Assembly (NCBI GenBank): GCA_025267735.1 | Contig: CM046297.1 | Span: forward strand, 17,262,011 to 17,326,010 | DNA: 64,000 nt | Source: Mactra quadrangularis | Lineage: Eukaryota; Mollusca; Bivalvia; Venerida; Mactridae | Reading direction: 5' to 3' | Shown here: positions 34,701 to 45,269 of the stretch, in pieces | Layout of the letters: each line of letters starts with the position of its first letter | How positions within the stretch are numbered: the stretch's first letter is position 1 | The notes under the pieces: generated by a model | The model's database searches: none | Told to the model about the DNA's origin: nothing | What the model saw: the letters and a program-made list of their open reading frames with translations, nothing else | Made by a program: the position numbers and the translations under genes

Positions 34701-37700
34701 CCAAAAACATAGATTATGATGAAATGATGAATACAGTCTAAAAATAGCAGCAACGTTATAACTGAATTTGAGATTTAAAGTCTTTGGGTTTCAGTGACAA
34801 TTAACAATTTTGTACTCACTTTTAACATCAACCCGAGTATGCTTTATGGGCTACTGATATCAACAAACATGATCTAACCGATGCCTACAGGACTTTCGTA
34901 ATGTGACCACTATAGTCCAATACATGATATAACCGATGCCTACAGGACCAGTGTAATGTGACCACTATAGTCACATACATGATATAACCGATACCTACAG
35001 GACTTGTGTAATGTGACCACTTTAGTCTGATACATGATATAACTGATACCTACAGGGCTTGTGTAATGTGACCACTTTAGTCTGATACATGATATAACTG
35101 ATACCTACAGGGCTTGTGTAATGTGACCACTTTAGTCTGATACATGATATAACTGATGCCTAAAGGACTTGTGTAATGTGACCACTATAGTCCAATACAT
35201 GATGTAACCGATGCCAACAGGACCAGTGTAATGTGACCACTATAGTCCAATACATGATATAACTGATACCTACAGGACCAGTGTAATGTGACCACTATAG
35301 TCACATGCATGATGTAACCGATACCTACAGGACTTGTGTAATGTGACCACTTTAGTCTGATACATGATATAACTGATACATACAGGACTTGTGTAATGTG
35401 ACCACTATAGTCTGATACATGATATAACCGATGCCTACAGGACTTGTGTAATGTGACCACTATAGTCCAATACATGATATAACTGATACCTACAGGGCTT
35501 GTGTAATGTGACCACTATAGTCTGATACATAATATAACCGATGCCTACAGGACTTGTGTAATGTGACCACTTTAGTCTGATACATGATATAACTGATACC
35601 TACAGGGCTTGTGTAATGTGACCACTATAGTCCAATACATGATGTAACCGATGCCTACAGGACCAGTGTAATGTGACCACTATAGTCCGGTATATGATAT
35701 AACCGATGCCTACAGGGCTTGTGTAATGTGACCACTATAATCCAATACATAATATAACCGATGCCTACAGGGCTTGTGTAATGTGACCACTATAGTCCAA
35801 TACATAATATAACTGATGCCTACAGGACTTTTGTAATGTGACTACTATAGTCCAATACATGATGTAACTGATGTCTACAGGACTTGTGTAATGTGACCAC
35901 TATAGTCCAATACATGACATAACCGATGCCTACATGACTTGCATAATGTGACCATTATAGTCTCAAACATGATATAACCGATGCTTTCATGACTTGCGTA
36001 ATGTGACCACTATAGTCTCAAACATGATATAACCGATGCTTTCATGACTTGCGTAATGTGACCACTATAGTCCGGTATATGATATAACTGATGCCTACAG
36101 GATTTGCGTAACGTGACCACTATAGTCACATACATGACATAACCGATGCTTACAGGACTTGCACAATGCTACCACTATAGTCTGATACATGATCTAACCA
36201 ATGCCTACAGGACTTGTAATGTGACCACTATAGTCCAATACATGACATAACCGATGCCTACAGGACTTGCATAATGTGACCACTATAGTTCAAAATATGA
36301 TATAACCGATGCTTACAGGACTTGCGTAAAGGGATCACTATAGTCCAATACATGATATAACCGATGCCTACAGGACCAGTGTAATGTGACCACTATAGTA
36401 CGATACATGATATAACCGATGCCTACAGGACTTGCATAATGTGACCATTATAGTCCCATACATGATATAACCGATGCCTACAGGACTTGTGTAATGTGAC
36501 CACTATAGTCAGCTGACCATTTCAAACCTACGAAGGCAGCCATTAGTCTCTGTCCACTAAACACCCTATATACTTTAGAGCCCAGAACAGCCCCCGTTTT
36601 ATAGAATAAATCATTGATATGGTACATTTGTAATCCCATATTTTTTATCTGTAAACATATCGTTTAACTCGACTACTCTTGTATTTTAGATAGTGTGTGT
36701 AAGTCATACGTCTGCAATAATGGAGGTAAATGTATTGCGAATGAGCAAGATGGGAGGTATACAGCAAGTTGTCAATGTACTTCAGACTTCTCAGGATATC
36801 ATTGTGAAACAAATTTGAGTAAGTTGTCATATATTATATAGTTTATGGAACCTGGATCGGTAGCGCAGTCGATAGCGCGCCTAGATTTGGAAACTAGTGT
36901 ACCGAAGGGGGTAAGGGTTCCAATCCCACCTGGGGAGGTTATACCCTTGCGTAAAAATTAAAAAACTATCTCATTAATATGGTATATGGAGAAGTTTTCG
37001 GCCTTGTGGAAGTGTAGGTGAGCACTGGTTATAGACAAGGGTCCAGAAAAGCTTAGTTAGGTGTGCTGAATGCCGTAAAATAACATAAAAAAGTTTTAAC
37101 ACGGCGTTAAACCAAGTATAAATATATAGTTTTGACTATATTTGTAATACTTAAGACTTTTCCGTCTCGAATTTGCACAAACTAGTAATAACAACTTCTA
37201 AATGTCACCTTGGTTTCTTCGCAAATCAATGTAAATATCATTAAATGCTATGAATTCAGAAGATTCTGAATTTTTCAAGAGTTGGCATTTATAAGGATTC
37301 AGAATTCTTCATCATTCTGGATTTCTACATACCGGATCTTGCAAAATATTATTCAGGGTTCCAGATTTTTAGGATTTCCAATTTTTAAGGTTTTTAAAAT
37401 ATTCTAATTATTTGTGATTTAAATTCATCAGGATTCCTGGTTTTATAGATTTCTGAATTTGTCACGATTCAGTATTCATCTTGATCCGAGATTTATCAAG
37501 ATTCTGGATTCTCAGAACTTCATATTTATGAGGATGTTAAAATTTATCTGAATTTTAAATTTTTAGAGTTTCGGTTATATTACAATTCTGGATATTTCAG
37601 GATATTAAGTTACAGATTTTATAGGATTCTGAATTTATTAATTACTTTTATGGTGCCATATAAATCAGGGATTCGGATCTGTCAGTATTAATGTATAACA

Positions 37701-40700
37701 TATTTCAGATGTTGTACCAGTGATTACATCGGCACCAGATATGTGTCTCAACACACCTTGTGTTCATGGTAAATGTGCAAGTATTTCAAATGGTTATCAA
37801 TGTTCTTGTGAAAGTGGATGGTCTGGTACCAATTGCGACATAGGTAAAACTAAGTGTGAAACTTTTATTTATTATCTGAAAGAAATTAGTAGAAAATTTA
37901 GAATTTGATACCGTTAAGTTTAGCTTTAACCAATACCAATTACACTCAATGTGGGCAATATATTGCAGTATTCAGCAAGTGTGCCAAAATATCAATATTT
38001 ATCTCACTTCCTAGTGTGCCAAAAATCGATATTGAGGCAACTTCTGGTCATTACGCACGGCAGTCCAACAACGGCAGACTTTCGGCATGTGAAATTCGTT
38101 ACGTAATTACCAACAAAGAGCTGTTTTTACGACGTGTGGTTTTTTTCATAGTGAAATAAGATTATCAACAACAAGACTTACGTTTTATAATAAGCGTTCA
38201 TTAGATTCCATCGTTTCGGCAAAGAAAAAACAAAACAATACATGTGACGTAACGTCAACGTGCAAAATAGCGCGTTACGTCGAGAAAGTGATGTATTTTT
38301 GATTTAGATAAAATCATCATTACATGCAATGATCAACATATGCAATAAAAATGTTATGAAACAGGGCAAGTGTGCCTTAAGTCGATTTCGGCACACTTTC
38401 CCCGGCATTAGCCCTCGGGTGGAGCCCTCGGCCAATACCTAAGCAAGTGTGCCGATATCTTTCTTAAGGCACACTTGCCCTGTTTAATAACCTCTACACA
38501 GTCTTATGAAATATTTCAATCTGTTGTATTTATATTTGGCCCGAAGCGACAAGCACCACACAATACTTTCTTTACATAAATTAGTGACCATCCCTCTTAC
38601 AGTCTGAAAGTTGTCAATACCTCACTTACTTGTTTTGTATATGTATATGTTATTTTTAGCCCAAACAACGACAACAACTACCACCGCAGTTCCTGATTTA
38701 TGTGCTAACAATCCATGTGTTCATGGAACTTGTACAAAACTTACCAATGGTTATATATGTTTATGTGATAGTGGTTGGCAGGGTTTAATATGTGACACAG
38801 GTAATAGAGCATTCTCGTTCCCAGAGGCTATCAAGACTAGACACTAGCTTGATCGAGAATCTTGATAACCTCGGGGTACGAGAATGATGAAAGAATAACT
38901 TACAGTACCCATCGTAAGTTTGGAGACATTTTCATTTTGTAAGCCAACCACATAGGTTATATTGAAAATTTGATTATTCATTTTGAAATGATTTATAATT
39001 TTGATTATATTTTGTTATGGTACTATTTGTTGTTGGGCCTACCAAAAAAGTAGCGTAAATCTATGTTTTACAAAGAAATACATTGCCATTGGTTTTGGAG
39101 GCTTTTGGATATAAGATAGATGCTGAATCTTATAAATGTGATGCATTTAAAAACCCAGTTTTCATTTAATCGTTCAAGATATTTAATATATCAAAAAGTA
39201 ATGGTTCTACGGAAAACAATCAATGAAATTAAAAACAAACAAAAATTTTTTTTTTTTAATTTCATTGATTGTTTTCCGTAGAACCATTACACCAAAATGA
39301 GACTGTATGTACGTTGTTACCATGTATAGAACGTCATTACGTCAAAATGAGGCTGTATGTACGTTGTCACTACGAATAGAACGTCATTTCACTGAAACGA
39401 GCCTGTATGTACGTTGTCACTATGTATAGAACGTCATTTCACTGAAACGAGACTGTGTGTACGTTGTCACTACGTATAGAACGTCATTTCACTGAAACGA
39501 GACTGTATGTACGTTGTCACTACGTATAGAACGTCATTTCACTGAAACGAGACTGTATGTACGTTGTCACTAAGAATAGAACGTCATTTCACTAAAACGA
39601 GACTGTATGTACGTTGTCGATACGTATAAAACATCATTATTCTAAAAGGAGACTGTATGTACGTTGTTTCTATGTTTAGAACGTTAGAACTAAAACTGGG
39701 AAGCTGTTGCTATTGAAATGTTTATATGAGGTTTTGTGTAGATATACGATTTTCTTTCAAATTTTAGCTATTCTACCTTGTGATTCCAACCCTTGTCAGA
39801 ATGGGGGGAAATGTTTGAATTTAGGAACTACAGCTTTTACATGTGCTTGTCCAACAGGATGGAATGGAACTACTTGTCAGAATGGTAAGTACCAAAACCT
39901 ACTGCACGGCGTCCCTAACTTGTCGTCTTTTTATACTGGGTTAACTCCGTGTCCACACAGGTTATATTACTTTGGCCAACAAACCTAGCTTTCCCTGACC
40001 CTTACCTACTCTTCTACAACGCTAGCGCCTCAGTATATATCTTATATATTTCAAGTTTTTTTGGAAGGGTATAACTGCCCTGTTATGGATTCCAACCCCC
40101 ACCCCCTTCGGCACGTTTGATCCAAATCCTGCTTGCTACCAACAGTGATACAGACCTGCGTGCAATTTGTCCTCTATTGATCAAGTTCTGGTCTATTTAA
40201 AAAAAATGTTTGTGATTTAACACCGCATAACCAGTATAAAAAATTGTTTTACGTGTTAAAATGATAAAGAATTATGAAAGTTCCTCAAAATTCTAATGCC
40301 AAAATTGATTCATGAACTTGTCATAAATAATCTTAAAGGCTCTTAAACCAACCAATATCAATACAAATACTTGCTGTCTTTTTTTAAAAATGGATTGCTG
40401 ATTATGCCTTATTTTGTCGCATACATCCGTCAGTGACTGGTAACTGCCCCACATGATTTAGAATCTGTGGTAGGAGGGAGAATGACTAAGGTTCCAAGGC
40501 CAAGCTTTGCAAAAGTATGGGAATCAAACCTACAATCATTCAATAAGGAGACTTGTGTGCTAACGATTGAGCTAGCCGGTCTGCTTTAAAAACTTTGAAA
40601 ACCAACTTAATTTAGTAACATATATTTACATTATAGCTGTGAACCTATGTGATTCAAGTCCTTGTCAAAATGGTGGTCAATGTTTAAATTTGGGTACGTT

Positions 40701-43316
40701 TTTCTCGTGCGTATGTGCAGATGGTTATGCTGGAGTACTATGTGAGAAAGGTACGTAAATAAAAAATACTATTATGATGAATCATCCGCTTGGATGATCA
40801 TTTATTCTATTATAGCCTGTGTATACAGCTTTCAACATTTTATCCATGATCCATGCATAGCACAGTCACTAAGACAAGCACTGTGTTCCTTTTGGATAAT
40901 GTTCGCCAAGTTAAGTTATTGTTTGACATACTACTTATGGGTTGGTTTTGCTTCTATTAGCCAATCCAAGATGGCACCTTCTACAAACGAAATTTCAGTG
41001 TGTGTACTTATGTGGCTGCCACATCTTTGTTTGCTTAGCGAACCACATCCTAATAGCGTTTGATCATGTTCAGAACATTCGTGGGGGTACAAACCATTTG
41101 TTATCTCATATGTTCGCCTAACTGCAAATGTTTCGCGAATTTTTCATTAAGAGAGGCAGTGTAAGTTTGTATATAACAGCACACTATTTTTTGATACTAT
41201 TTACAGATGCAATCCCACAATGTGACCCTATCTGTGCACTAGAAGCAGTGGCTAGAGTAGGTAGTGTGTTTAACACTGCAGCTAGTCAATGTAGTGACAA
41301 TAGTACAGCATCTAATGAAGCTTTAGCTATGACTTGCTGTAATTTAAACAATCAAATGAGTTGGCTAAAAGGAATACAGGTAAGAGAAATTTTCTTTAAT
41401 ATTGTTACAAAGGATTTAAAATCCCTTTACAATCACTTGGTAGCCTGTCTGGCTAACCCTGTCTGTAGCAGACAAGTCTGATCAAAGGGCCATGCACTTG
41501 AATCCCGAGCGGGGCATACTTCGGTGGAACTTGGTCATGAAATAATTTCTGCTGCAATTTTTCTTCCTTCACTTACGAAGTATGTGCTAAGTAACTGGTT
41601 AACAGCTGAATCCAGAGATTTAGCCTTTCCAGAAACGTTGAATAGGTTGCCTGATGGCTGTAATATAACCTATACAATGTGTTGCTATGGTAATAAACCC
41701 TACAAAAAATATAAGGAAATTGTCAATTTGGATGCATGCACCAATCTCACATTTGCCAACAGAATCATTTAAAATACAAACAATGACAAATTGTCTTGGT
41801 AAAAAAACTTCAATCCACCTTTCACTCGACAGTTGCTAGGGTAACAGGGTTATACTTTTGACTTTGATTCTCTGAATGTTATAGGTGATGTCACACTGCA
41901 CTGGTACTGCACAGATTCCGGCCAACACACCCATAGCAAGCTTCAGGGCTGGACGGGCAGCTGACGATACCGCTGGCGTATTCCTTGACTGTGATGGAAA
42001 TGGATTCAAAGTTAGTACTTTTTTATATTTACATAAAAAAGCTTTATGATAATGATCAAGTCCAAATCATGAATTTGTTGCTGAATGTCTGAAAATCTAA
42101 TACGTATTTAGGACAGTTGTATTCCTTGGACCTAACTATGTACATTGTATTTACAGAATATGGGAATGATTACACCTGTCCCATATTTTGATTTTAATTT
42201 GTATTTGTTTAGCCAGAGTCAAATAATATGTACATGTATTATAAAACACATTTGCTGAAATCCTGAGCTAGCTGAAGTTAACTGATCTCATTTATAAAAA
42301 TAATGCCGAAATCCTATAAACCTTACTGATTTATTAAGAAATGGTCTCATTTTATCAAATGATATTTGCTGATGTCAAATTAACTTTGCTGAAGTAATAT
42401 GGTCTTCTGTATAAGTTAGACTTTGCGAATATCAAATTAGCCAAACTGAAGTCGAATGTTCCTTTTTAAAATACTCTTTGCTAATAACATATAGATTTGA
42501 CTGAAGTCATATGATACCCTGTATCACTTCAGTTTAGCTGATATCAGATTAGTATAGCTGAATTCAAATGATCTACTTGTTAAACATTTTTTTATGTTCT
42601 ATAGGGTTGCTTTAATCAGATGATTTATTTTCTATGATCATATTGATATCTGATGAATTTTGCTGATGCTTTACTGGGTTATTATAACCTTTGCTGATAT
42701 CAAACTGACATAGCTGAAATCAGTTAAACTTTTGCTGAAGTTAGATTATCTCCTTTATAAAAAAACTTTGCTAAATTTGTATGCTACATCAAATCGCCGC
42801 AGCGGTTATCTCCCCCCCCCCCCGTGGAAAGTTAAATAAATGTAGCATTTAGGTCAAGTTGACCTTACTAGTGGTTGTCGAGTTCGACTAAACACTTGTA
42901 AATATTATTGGCGTCCGCGCCGAAGCGCGACGCCCCTTTTGGAATGCAATCAGATTTTGTGAAAGGACAACTGCAAAATCTCGGACCTTTTTGTCAGGCA
43001 TAATAGCCGATCATTCCGGTTATTAAGGGTCCTCCTAGCCAATTTATTTATTATAGTGCAGTTAACAATTAATCAAGACGTATTTTCCTCATAAAATTAT
43101 TAAATATTCTAACCTTAACCAAAAAGATCTGTTCTTCTAGTTTATTACCGTTAGTACATTTCTTACTTTTAAACATTCTTTTGGACGCCCTTTAATGTTT
43201 TGCATCAATGTTTTTTCTTGTTTCAGTATGTAAGACAATCGTGTAATTCAACGGCACACATCATTACTGTTGACGGAAGTGGTTTGGATCCTGCTTCTTT
43301 CTTTGTTGTATATTAG
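31770..43316 (+). CDS. Secreted protein, five EGF-like domains plus unknown 8-Cys C-terminal region
   Basis: Ten coding exons: 31770-31830, 34569-34616, 36690-36818, 37709-37843, 38660-38800, 39768-39884, 40637-40750, 41207-41379, 41885-42010, 43227-43316. All introns are GT-AG; the total is 1134 bp, or 377 residues plus stop. Exon 1 is a signal peptide (MRNFLLVVVVLIGCTSG). Exon 2 is a short two-Cys linker. Exons 3-7 each encode one EGF-like domain with C-x-NGG-x-C or CVHGxC, CxC and G-x-x-C spacing, all phase 1-1. Exon 5 starts with a QTTTTTT linker. Exons 8-10 encode about 130 residues with eight cysteines (QCDPIC, QCSD, TCCN, HCTG, DCDG, SCNS), ending ASFFVVY; I do not recognise this region. 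No membrane helix, so it is probably secreted. Its introns hold three minisatellites. AATAAA follows at 43381. Confidence 0.92.
32420..33030. repeat. 27-bp minisatellite in intron 1 of the EGF gene
   Basis: About 20 units of the form TGTATATTCGTGCATTTATA + CTCAAAT, with TTCAAAT, CTGCTAT and CTCCTAT variants; regular from 32440 to 32880 and decaying to 33030. Because 27 is a multiple of 3, several frames stay open on both strands (32399-32881, 32416-32877, 32523-32966 plus; 32451-33005 minus). These are artefacts. Confidence 0.95.
33659..33966 (+). mobile_element. SINE family 2, full copy with target-site duplication
   Basis: The tRNA-like head (CACTTGGTAGCGCGCCTGG, box B AGTTCGAATC) is unlike that of family 1. 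The body has AATAAGGTATATGGAGAGG, TTCGGCCTTGTGGAATGG and CAAGGGTTCAGGAAAGCTAG. The tail ACAATGTGTTGCTACGGCG + TTAAACCCAAC matches family 1. TAAGTATC at 33659-33666 and again at 33959-33966 is the target-site duplication. It lies in intron 1 of the EGF gene. Confidence 0.92.
34865..36510. repeat. 55-bp minisatellite, about 30 copies, intron 2 of the EGF gene
   Basis: Unit: CTTGTGTAATGTGACCACTA + TAGTCCAATACATGATATAA + CCGATGCCTACAGGA. Variants (TTTAGTCTGA, AGTCACATAC, GACCAGTGTA) are interspersed, with higher-order similarity among neighbours near 34990-35150. The 5' and 3' ends are more diverged than the middle. The minus frame 35185-35475 reads through the array. Confidence 0.95.
36835..37132 (+). 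mobile_element. SINE family 2 copy with perfect 10-bp target-site duplication
   Basis: TATATAGTTT at 36835-36844 and 37123-37132 flanks a complete family 2 element: head ATCGGTAGCGCAGTCGATAG with box B-like GGTTCCAATCC, AATATGGTATATGGAGAAG, TTCGGCCTTGTGGAAG, and CACGGCGTTAAACC tail. It starts 17 bases after the donor of EGF exon 3. Confidence 0.93.
37220..37665. repeat. Degenerate GATTCTGAATTT-type repeats, intron 3
   Basis: AT-rich stretch in which GATTC(T/A)GAATTT, AGATTTTTAGGATT and related words recur every 20-40 bases. It is probably an old, decayed simple or short-period repeat. No partner elsewhere in the window. Confidence 0.5.
38359..38485. mobile_element. Foldback element, 23-bp perfect arms, intron 4
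   Basis: The arms AAACAGGGCAAGTGTGCCTT (+AAG) and their exact reverse complement enclose about 80 bases that hold a second small palindrome (GCCCTCGG...CCCTCGGCC). AAGTGTGCCAAAATATC and TAGTGTGCCAAAAATCG at about 37977-38030 repeat the arm core, so the full element may start there. Confidence 0.75.
38810..38886. mobile_element. Hairpin element family B, copy 2
   Basis: CATTCTCGTTCCCAGAGGCT at the left and CCTCGGGGTACGAGAATG at the right, with a central TAGACACTAGCTTGATCGAG. It starts 9 bases past the donor of EGF exon 5. Confidence 0.8.
38900..39230 (+). repeat. Dispersed repeat family F, copy 1
   Basis: GTTTGGAGACATTTTCATTT + TGTAAGCC, GGTTTTGGAGGCTTTTGG and AAATGTGATGCATT recur in order at 52775-53055 (TTTGCAGACATTGTCACTTT, GGTTTTGGAGGCTTTGGC, AAATATGATGCATT). 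The copy ends in the TAATGGTTCTAC segment that also follows the insertion at 54125. Confidence 0.7.
39199..39289. other. Perfect 33-bp inverted repeat with 25-nt loop
   Basis: The arms 39199-39231 and 39257-39289 (TAATGGTTCTACGGAAAACA...) are exact reverse complements over 33 bases. The A-rich and T-rich loop flanks could extend the pairing. It lies in intron 5 of the EGF gene between two repeats. An exact copy-inversion is more likely than a conserved RNA gene. Confidence 0.9.
39290..39700. repeat. 50-bp minisatellite, eight copies, intron 5
   Basis: CTGTATGTACGTTGT recurs at almost exact 50-base spacing from about 39303 to 39653. The unit continues CACTACGTATAGAACGTCAT + TTCACTGAAACGAGA. 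The outer copies are more diverged than the inner ones. Confidence 0.95.
39945..40165 (-). mobile_element. SINE family 2, minus strand, intron 6
   Basis: Reverse complement of the family 2 body: AACCTAGCTTTCCCTGACC, CCTACTCTTCTACAACG, TCAGTATATATCTT, GGAAGGGTATAACTGCC, and a head remnant with GGATTCCAACCC (box B). Diverged; the tail is cut. Confidence 0.75.
40405..40595 (-). mobile_element. SINE family 1 head and middle, minus strand, intron 6
   Basis: TCCGTCAGTGACTGGTAACT, GTGGTAGGAGGGAGAATGAC, GCAAAAGTATGGGAATCAAA (box B region) and ATTGAGCTAGCCGG (box A region) read as the reverse complement of the 22.6-kb copy. The tail is absent. Confidence 0.8.
41428..41705 (+). mobile_element. SINE family 1, plus strand, intron 8
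   Basis: Head remnant with TTGGTAGCCTG and box B-like CTTGAATCCC. The middle has TTGGTCATGAAATAATTTC; the body has AACAGCTGAATCCAGAGATT and GCCTTTCCAG; the tail is CTATACAATGTGTTGCTATG + GTAATAAACCC. Diverged. Confidence 0.85.
41710..41835 (-). repeat. Dispersed repeat family G, fragment
   Basis: ACAAATTGTCTTGGTAAAAA and CCTTTCACTCG read on the minus strand match the start of the 11490 copy, with TTTGCCAACAG nearby. It immediately precedes EGF exon 9. Confidence 0.5.
42230..42790. repeat. Degenerate ~60-bp repeats, intron 9
   Basis: Words TTTGCTGATATCAAATTA, GCTGAAGTCA(A/T)ATGAT and TCCTTTATAAAAA recur about every 55-65 bases through this 560-base stretch. It is an old, decayed tandem array. 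A C13 homopolymer follows at about 42811. Confidence 0.65.
42895..42960. other. GC-rich hairpin
   Basis: GGCGTCCGCGCCGAAGCGCG + ACGCC forms an imperfect GC-rich stem in otherwise AT-rich intron. Such stems are common in mollusc repeats; no partner copy was seen here. Confidence 0.45.
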
Positions 43317-43380
43317 TGTATTACAAATTGAAATTATAACGAAATGCCACAAAGGCACTGCATCAATCATGTACATGGAA

Positions 43381-43386
43381 AATAAA
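43381..43386 (+). terminator. Polyadenylation signal of the EGF gene
   Basis: AATAAA 65 bases after the TAG stop (43314-43316), followed by a GTGATGTTGTTGTTGTTGTT GT-rich downstream element at 43407-43426. A textbook layout that supports this as the real 3' end. Confidence 0.85.
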
Positions 43387-43429
43387 TAGTTAAAATGAAG
43401 TATTTGTGATGTTGTTGTTGTTGTTTTAT

Positions 43430-44350
43430 TGCAATCCTTGTTGTGTCGTAGCTTTGACTTAGTGCGTATTTTTATGACGTCAAATGCTATCATCATGACG
43501 CAAATGCCTACGTCTATGACATCATCATATCATTCTATGAAAGAATACAAATATTCAATGATATTGGAGTTACAATGACAAATGTAAAAGAACCAATAAA
43601 AAGTTTTGTAAGCTTTTTTTGCCAGCGAACTACTCTGCCTCAACATTGTCTTAAACGCTTAGCAATTGTTACCTGATGGATCCGAATTTAAATTTTGAAT
43701 CAGTTGTTATTCAGACCAATTCTCTGTAACCACCAAAAAAGTGTTGCCACTCATAGTCAGTTTATATCCTAAATATCTTGAACACATTGACTCGAGACCT
43801 ATTGAGACAGCATGTTTCTATAGCAACAACTAACTCATTGATTGAATGAACCTCCGTCTCGGGTCAATCTGAACATGTTATTATACATGTATATCGTTAA
43901 ATTATATCGTCTAATAGCCAAGGAAATGACCATGAAGAGCCTACGTTAACAATACAAATGAGAGAAACAAAAAAATCAGAGAACAAACCTTTTTTTTAGA
44001 TTTTTTACTCTATGCGTAAGACTATAGCCTCAATACTCGTGACTTTAACATAATGTAGTGTCAAGGGTCGTTTAAATGTGTGGTTCATTTCAAAGTTTTA
44101 TACGATCGCAAAAATTAAAGACAAATTTCAAAGCAAGAAAAAACGCATTTGCTCACTTGTATCTGGACGCCATTATGTCACGTGATTTAAATGTTGTGTC
44201 ACGTGCCATCTGACGTCACATGTTAATATAACACGTTTACCTCTGATATTATAAACGAGAACGTTTAACAGTTTTGTACAAAGTATGTGAACAAAAATAA
44301 ACAACAAAATAAAAATCTATCTTACGTGATTTTTTCTCTATGCAAAAATC
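43430..44350. other. Intergenic
   Basis: No supported gene. TCACGTGATT, TCACGTGCC and TGACGTCACA boxes cluster at 44178-44220, just before the MITE. They could be part of a larger element or a regulatory stretch; nothing decides it. Confidence 0.35.
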
Positions 44351-44839
44351 CAAACACCCCGCAGCGGATATGTCCCTTGATTACCCATTGCTACCACAAG
44401 TAAATTTGTCCCTCAGAAAGCCGAATACTTTTTAATCTTTTCTTTTACATTTCAATATTTTCTAAAAATGATGCCTTCCTGTTGTAATTTTCATGTTCAA
44501 AGTACATAAAAATGAAAATTATAGTTTTGATCGTTAAGCAGTAAAGCGTGACGTAAGCGCTACGAGGAGTTTGGGTGTTTTCCCTTTTCATGGCGGACAT
44601 TGGCGGTCGCAATTTTTTGTCACATGGTATTAGTAGCGTCACGTGTTGACAGTGGTTAAGCATCAAAGCGTGACGTAGGCACTGTGAGGAGTTAAACAAA
44701 ATTTATCCAATGGTAGACTTATATAATCACTATACCATTCTATGACAACAAAAAAATAATGTTGACAAACTCCTCACACTGGTTACGTCACACATTTTAC
44801 GTCATTCGATATGGGGAAATAACCGCTGCGAGGAGTTTG
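44351..44839. mobile_element. MITE family C (about 490 bp)
   Basis: Terminal inverted repeats: CAAACACCCCGCAGCGGATA on the left and AAATAACCGCTGCGAGGAGT + TTG on the right, about 25 bp with a few mismatches. There are two further internal GTGACGTA...GAGGAGTT blocks. The end sequence recurs at 52251-52285 and near 42795, and the interior (GCCGAATACTTTTT, TTTTACATTTCAATATTT) recurs at 49490-49545. Non-coding and non-autonomous. Confidence 0.8.
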
Positions 44840-45269
44840 TAAAGTTGATTGCTTTATTAAATTTGCAGGAAGAACTAGTTGACTGCTTGTGGAATGTTCA
44901 GAGAATGCTGGTTTCGGGGAAAGACGATAACACAGTAACAACACCACGTGTCCTTGACGTCACATTGGCTACGGTTTCAAGAAAAAAAAGATTCGCCTCA
45001 ATTTAAAGAAGTGTGTTTTAAATATTTTCCGATTTCCATGATACCTTTACCGTATACGAGGCTAAGACGAAAAATGTATTTCATTTGCTGTGCATGAAGG
45101 CATTCACGTCAGTTATTCACTTTTTGCAAACACCATGGAAAACCAGCGATTACTTTCCGATTGCCATCCATTTAAGGTAAATAGCAAGGTGAAGTGACTC
45201 TTTTCAGAAAGCTATTCGTAAAAAACATAGCTGTTCTTTCAGAATATTTCAGAGATATATTTGTAAATT
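44840..45269. other. Intergenic, one weak exon candidate
   Basis: ATG at 45135 in a good context (CACCATGGAA) is followed by 14 open codons and a donor AAG|GTAAAT at 45176. No continuation was found, so it is not called. Confidence 0.25.

Noticed and set aside
35185..35475. 96-codon minus frame
   Set aside because: Translation of the 55-bp minisatellite; the peptide repeats in step with the DNA unit across shifting frames.
34865..36510. CRISPR-like array
   Set aside because: Regular repeats but no unique spacers; the whole 55-bp unit repeats, the host is an animal, and it lies in an intron.
45135..45176. Candidate first exon (MENQRLLSDCHPFK, then GTAAAT)
   Set aside because: Fourteen codons by chance are common; no partner exon and the surroundings are transposon-rich.
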